From: Chryseobacterium aahli
Lineage (GTDB): Bacteria > Bacteroidota > Bacteroidia > Flavobacteriales > Weeksellaceae
DNA: 64,000 bases
Direction: 5' to 3'
Assembly: GCF_022699665.1 (NCBI RefSeq)
Contig: NZ_JALDNB010000015.1
Location: 62,001-126,000 of the forward strand
Shown here: positions 61,030 to 64,000 of the stretch, piece after piece
Layout of the letters: every line of letters starts with the position of its first letter
How positions within the stretch are numbered: the stretch's first letter is position 1
Notes under the pieces: model-generated
Told to the model about the DNA's origin: nothing
The model's input: the letters and a program-made list of their open reading frames with translations, nothing else
Database searches by the model: none
Translations under genes and position numbers: made by a program

Positions 61030-63012
61030 ATGGCAGAAGTTACAGAAGGAGGTCATCATATAGACCTTAAAAAGCTTTCATTTGTGGGAGTTCTTGTTTC
61101 ACTCGGAATTGTTTTCGGTGATATTGGTACCTCACCGCTTTACGTAATGAAAGCAATTGTGAGTGCGAGAGAAGCAGGGGCAACGATGCCTTTTGACCAG
61201 TATATAGAAGGTGCTTTGTCGTGCATTATCTGGACTTTAACTCTTCAAACCACACTAAAATATGTAATTATTGCGCTTCGTGCAGATAATAAGGGTGAAG
61301 GTGGTATTTTAGCTCTCTTTTCATTAATTAAAAATCTTAAAAAACGCTGGCTGTATTTAATCGCTATCGTAGGAGCATCTGCTTTGGTAGCTGACGGTGT
61401 TATTACGCCCTCGCTTACCGTAATGTCTGCCATTGAAGGTTTACAAATTTATAATCCTCATACTCCTGTTGTGTTGATTACTTGTGGTATTTTGGTTGTT
61501 ATTTTTGTAGTTCAGCAATTTGGAACTTCTTTCATAGGTAAGTTTTTTGGACCAGTGATGGTTGTTTGGTTCCTAGTCTTAGGTGGTTTAGGTTCTTTAC
61601 ATTTGTTTCAGGATTTTTCTATACTTAAATCTTTTAATCCATATTATGCATATAAATTAATTGTAGATTCTCCAAGTGCAATCATTATTTTGGGAGCTGT
61701 GTTTTTATGTACTACAGGAGCTGAAGCTTTATACTCAGATTTGGGGCATTGTGGAGCTAAAAATATCAGAGTAAGCTGGATCTTTGTGAAAGCAATGCTT
61801 ATATTAAATTATCTCGGGCAGGGTGCATGGTTATTAAAGAATTATCAAGTTGTACAAGGGAACGGTGTAAATCCTTTCTTTGGAATTATGCCGGAATGGA
61901 TGATTTTGCCGGGAGTTGTATTAGCAACAGCAGCTGCAATTATTGCTTCTCAGGCATTAATCACAGGTTCTTTTACCATCTTTTCAGAAGCAATGTCGCT
62001 TAATTTATGGCCAAATCAAAAAATTGATTATCCTTCTGGTATAAAAGGGCAAATGTATATCCCAAGAATAAATTGGGGATTATTGTTATTCTGTATCATT
62101 GTCGTTTTACATTTTAAAGAATCTCACAAAATGGAAGCTGCATACGGTCTTTCCATTACAGTAACGATGTTTATGACAACTATTTTGCTCACATTCTGGT
62201 TGCTTAAGAAAAGAGTGAATAAACTTCTTATTCTAAGTTTCTTATTAATGTATGGAGCGATTGAGATTGGGTTTTTTAGCGCCAACATCATTAAGTTCTT
62301 TGATGGAGGTTGGATCACAGTGGTTCTAGCTGGCTTTATAGGAGTATGTATGTACTCATGGTATAATGGAAGGCAGATAAAAGCTAAATTCATCAATTTT
62401 GTTAAAATCAGTAAATATGTTTCTATCATCAAAGACATGAAATTAGATGAGACGATACCAAAATACTGTACCAACCTCGCTTATCTGAGCAGAGCAAAGT
62501 ACAATGATGAGATAGAATCAAAGATTATTTATTCTATAATTAAAAAGCAGCCCAAAAGGGCAGATCATTATTTTATATTGAGCATAATCAATCAAGAAGA
62601 CCCATACACTTTCAAATATACAGTCGAGGAAATTTTGCCGGGAACAATTTATAAAGTGAATTTTCTCTTAGGATTTAAAGTTGACAGAAGAATTAACGAT
62701 TATTTCAGTATGGTTTTGAAAGATTTAATGGCAGAAGGTACAATTCCTTCACGAAGCAGCCATCCATCGCTGAGAGCGCACAATATTCCACCGGATTTAA
62801 AATATGTTGTCATAGACAATACCTATATCAACGATATTCTTTTAACGGTAAAACAGAAAATTACCCTGAGTTTATACAATTTTGTGAAGTATATCGGTAG
62901 TGATGATTTTAAAGCCTGGGGAGTTACGATGCACAACGTAGAAGTAGAATCGGCACCTTTGACGGAAGAGACCATTTCTGCGAACAGGATCCAGCAGGCT
63001 AATTTTAAGTGA
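61030..63012 (+). CDS. kup: KUP/HAK/KT family potassium transporter
   Basis: The 660-residue protein has about 12 membrane helices and a soluble C-terminal domain (about 455-660). Signatures: GIVFGDIGTSPLYVMKAI near residue 26, RADNKGEGGILALFSL, VADGVITPSLTVMSAIEGL and TGAEALYSDLGHCG. Kup imports K+ with protons across the inner membrane, mainly at low pH or low turgor. Monocistronic; the fur-type gene follows after an 89-nt gap. Confidence 0.95.
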   Translation: MAEVTEGGHHIDLKKLSFVGVLVSLGIVFGDIGTSPLYVMKAIVSAREAGATMPFDQYIEGALSCIIWTLTLQTTLKYVIIALRADNKGEGGILALFSLIKNLKKRWLYLIAIVGASALVADGVITPSLTVMSAIEGLQIYNPHTPVVLITCGILVVIFVVQQFGTSFIGKFFGPVMVVWFLVLGGLGSLHLFQDFSILKSFNPYYAYKLIVDSPSAIIILGAVFLCTTGAEALYSDLGHCGAKNIRVSWIFVKAMLILNYLGQGAWLLKNYQVVQGNGVNPFFGIMPEWMILPGVVLATAAAIIASQALITGSFTIFSEAMSLNLWPNQKIDYPSGIKGQMYIPRINWGLLLFCIIVVLHFKESHKMEAAYGLSITVTMFMTTILLTFWLLKKRVNKLLILSFLLMYGAIEIGFFSANIIKFFDGGWITVVLAGFIGVCMYSWYNGRQIKAKFINFVKISKYVSIIKDMKLDETIPKYCTNLAYLSRAKYNDEIESKIIYSIIKKQPKRADHYFILSIINQEDPYTFKYTVEEILPGTIYKVNFLLGFKVDRRINDYFSMVLKDLMAEGTIPSRSSHPSLRAHNIPPDLKYVVIDNTYINDILLTVKQKITLSLYNFVKYIGSDDFKAWGVTMHNVEVESAPLTEETISANRIQQANFK

Positions 63013-63077
63013 TATAATTTTTAGAATATCAGCGATATACTCTCTGAAGTGGTATATTGTATTTAAATAAAAATCGA

Positions 63078-63085
63078 TAAATTTG
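63078..63085 (+). promoter_or_regulatory. -7 box for the Fur-family gene
   Basis: TAAATTTG, 16 nt before the ATG at 63102. Confidence 0.45.
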
Positions 63086-63101
63086 TAGTATAAATTTTTT
63101 G

Positions 63102-63575
63102 ATGGATACTTTACAAAAAGAAAAAAATATTACCTTAATAAAAGATGTTTTAAGAAATTACCTTTTAGAGAAAGGTTTTCGTAATACACCTGAACGATAC
63201 ACTATTTTAGAGGAAATCTATAGTATGGATCATCACTTCAATGTAGATGACCTGTATCTTTTGATGATGCAGAAGAAATATCATGTTTCTAAAGCAACCA
63301 TCTACAACACCATAGAGATCTTTCTGGATGCAGGATTAATCCGTAAGCATCAGTTTGGTGAAAAAACTCTGACTTCATCATCTTATGAGAAATCATATTT
63401 TGATAAGCAGCATGACCATTTGGTGATTTACAAAAAAGGTTCAGACAAGGAAATTGAGGAGATTATTGAGTTTTGCGACCCTAGAATTCAGGGGATTAAA
63501 GAAGCAATTGAAGAAGCTTTTGGCGTAAGAATAGATTCTCATTCGCTGTATTTTTATGGTAAAAAGAATGACTAG
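63102..63575 (+). CDS. Fur family transcriptional regulator
   Basis: The 157-residue regulator starts at ATG 63102 (a TTG just before is less likely). The winged helix-turn-helix is NTPERYTILEEIYSMDHHFNVDDLYLLM then VSKATIYNTIEIFLDAGL. Metal ligands of the sensory site include His in QHDHLVIYKKG and the H in DSHSLYF. The CxxC zinc motifs common in Fur are missing; one Cys (EFCDPR) remains. It may sense iron, zinc or peroxide, which cannot be decided. The OstA-like gene starts 3 nt downstream, so they are co-transcribed. Confidence 0.9.
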   Translation: MDTLQKEKNITLIKDVLRNYLLEKGFRNTPERYTILEEIYSMDHHFNVDDLYLLMMQKKYHVSKATIYNTIEIFLDAGLIRKHQFGEKTLTSSSYEKSYFDKQHDHLVIYKKGSDKEIEEIIEFCDPRIQGIKEAIEEAFGVRIDSHSLYFYGKKND

Positions 63576-63578
63576 TCG

Positions 63579-64000
63579 ATGAGAATATTCTTCTTTCTAT
63601 TCCTCTTATTTTCTACTTTCACTTTTGCGCAAGATAAACCTAAACTTGTGCAGAGAGATCCGTTTTTACAGAATCCGGTAAAAAATCAGCCACAGAAATC
63701 GAATACAAATAATAAAATCAACATCAAGCATGCTGATGAGATTTCAAAAAATCCTCTGAAGTATGATGGTAACCAATTTTTTAAAGGAAACGTGGTGTTG
63801 GAACATCAGGGTTCCATATTATATGCGGACGAAGTAATTGTGTATGAAGCAGAAAACTTCGTTAAAGCAATTGGAAATACCAAACTTCAAAATCCGGACG
63901 GCTCAGTAATCACTGCGTCAGAAATGGAGTATGATGGAAATTCTCAAAAAGGAATAGCCAGAAAAAATGTAGTGCTGAATGATCCAAAAGGCACAGTAAT
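63579..64000 (+). CDS. OstA/LptA-like LPS transport protein, 3' end outside window
   Basis: The reading frame from ATG 63579 continues past the right edge (140 codons). A signal peptide (MRIFFFLFLLFSTFTFAQ) is followed by a linker and an OstA-like beta-jellyroll: NQFFKGNVVLEHQGSILYADEVIVYE, then TASEMEYDG and NVVLNDPKG. These repeats are the hallmark of LptA and LptD N-terminal domains that carry lipopolysaccharide to the outer membrane. Whether it is a short LptA-like or a long OstA-family protein cannot be told from the part seen. Confidence 0.8.
   Translation, partial: MRIFFFLFLLFSTFTFAQDKPKLVQRDPFLQNPVKNQPQKSNTNNKINIKHADEISKNPLKYDGNQFFKGNVVLEHQGSILYADEVIVYEAENFVKAIGNTKLQNPDGSVITASEMEYDGNSQKGIARKNVVLNDPKGTV

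Overview
The window looks like a chromosomal segment of a Flavobacteriia member close to Chryseobacterium or another Weeksellaceae genus (Bacteroidota). The grounds are strong A+T bias, a type IX secretion C-terminal sorting domain, families largely confined to this class (DUF4290, DUF6427, DUF6341, DUF5715), and many promoters with the Bacteroidota -7 box TAnnTTTG. I found no rRNA, tRNA, CRISPR array or prophage. Most of the region is ordinary housekeeping chromosome, with one degraded insertion sequence and several palindromic intergenic repeats.

Region by region. 1-8.1 kb: a metallophosphoesterase cut by the left edge that also carries kinase-like motifs, an HD-domain protein with a Pycsar-type membrane effector domain, a GAF protein, lnt and a VanZ-like protein. 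8.2-11.9 kb, minus strand: proC, murB, a small lipoprotein and a class I aminotransferase. 12-21 kb, plus strand: a T9SS-secreted fibronectin protein, a DUF1801 protein overlapping a YiiX-like lipoprotein hydrolase, a NIL-domain protein behind a likely regulated promoter, and LemA followed by two tandem DUF2207 membrane proteins with poly-glycine tails. 21-24.2 kb, minus strand: murA with Asp in place of the fosfomycin-target Cys, DUF4290, a DCC-family protein and a haem-binding-domain protein. 24.4-29.4 kb: der, upp, an alpha/beta hydrolase with a damaged start, comF, and a RamB/ScfR-like regulator.

29.4-32.6 kb is the glyoxylate shunt. The regulator is divergent from aceB-aceA, and the gap between them holds a perfect 28-bp palindrome plus a smaller inverted repeat, each placed near the -33 region of one of the two promoters. 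32.7-39.4 kb: queD, an LpxH-like hydrolase, a LuxE-like acyl-protein synthetase containing a repeat-derived peptide, a PD-(D/E)XK-like protein, aquaporin, an M15-like DUF5715 protein and an ABC-F ATPase. 39.6-43.3 kb is a probable metal-uptake locus: a small His/Cys protein, a TonB-dependent receptor and a His-rich lipoprotein. 43.4-50.5 kb: trigger factor, a beta-lactamase-fold lipoprotein, a LolA-like periplasmic protein and an M16 protease. 50.5-51.8 kb is an IS256-type element (zinc-binding variant) with two A-tract frame breaks.

51.9-64 kb: DUF3109, the DUF6427/DUF6341 pair with overlapping divergent promoters, a universal stress protein, FAH hydrolase, a repeat cluster, DUF2007, a DEDD exonuclease, phosphatidylserine synthase, an LTA-synthase-like sulfatase, DUF2147, the pyruvate dehydrogenase E1 beta subunit, a Kup potassium transporter, a Fur-family regulator and the start of an OstA/LptA-like gene cut by the right edge.

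The parts most worth a second look are the regulator-palindrome-aceBA arrangement, the cyclase-less HD-Pycsar effector protein, the Asp-type MurA, the His-rich metal locus, the group of apparently leaderless promoters, and the transposase whose first frame break falls on a canonical -1 slippery heptamer.
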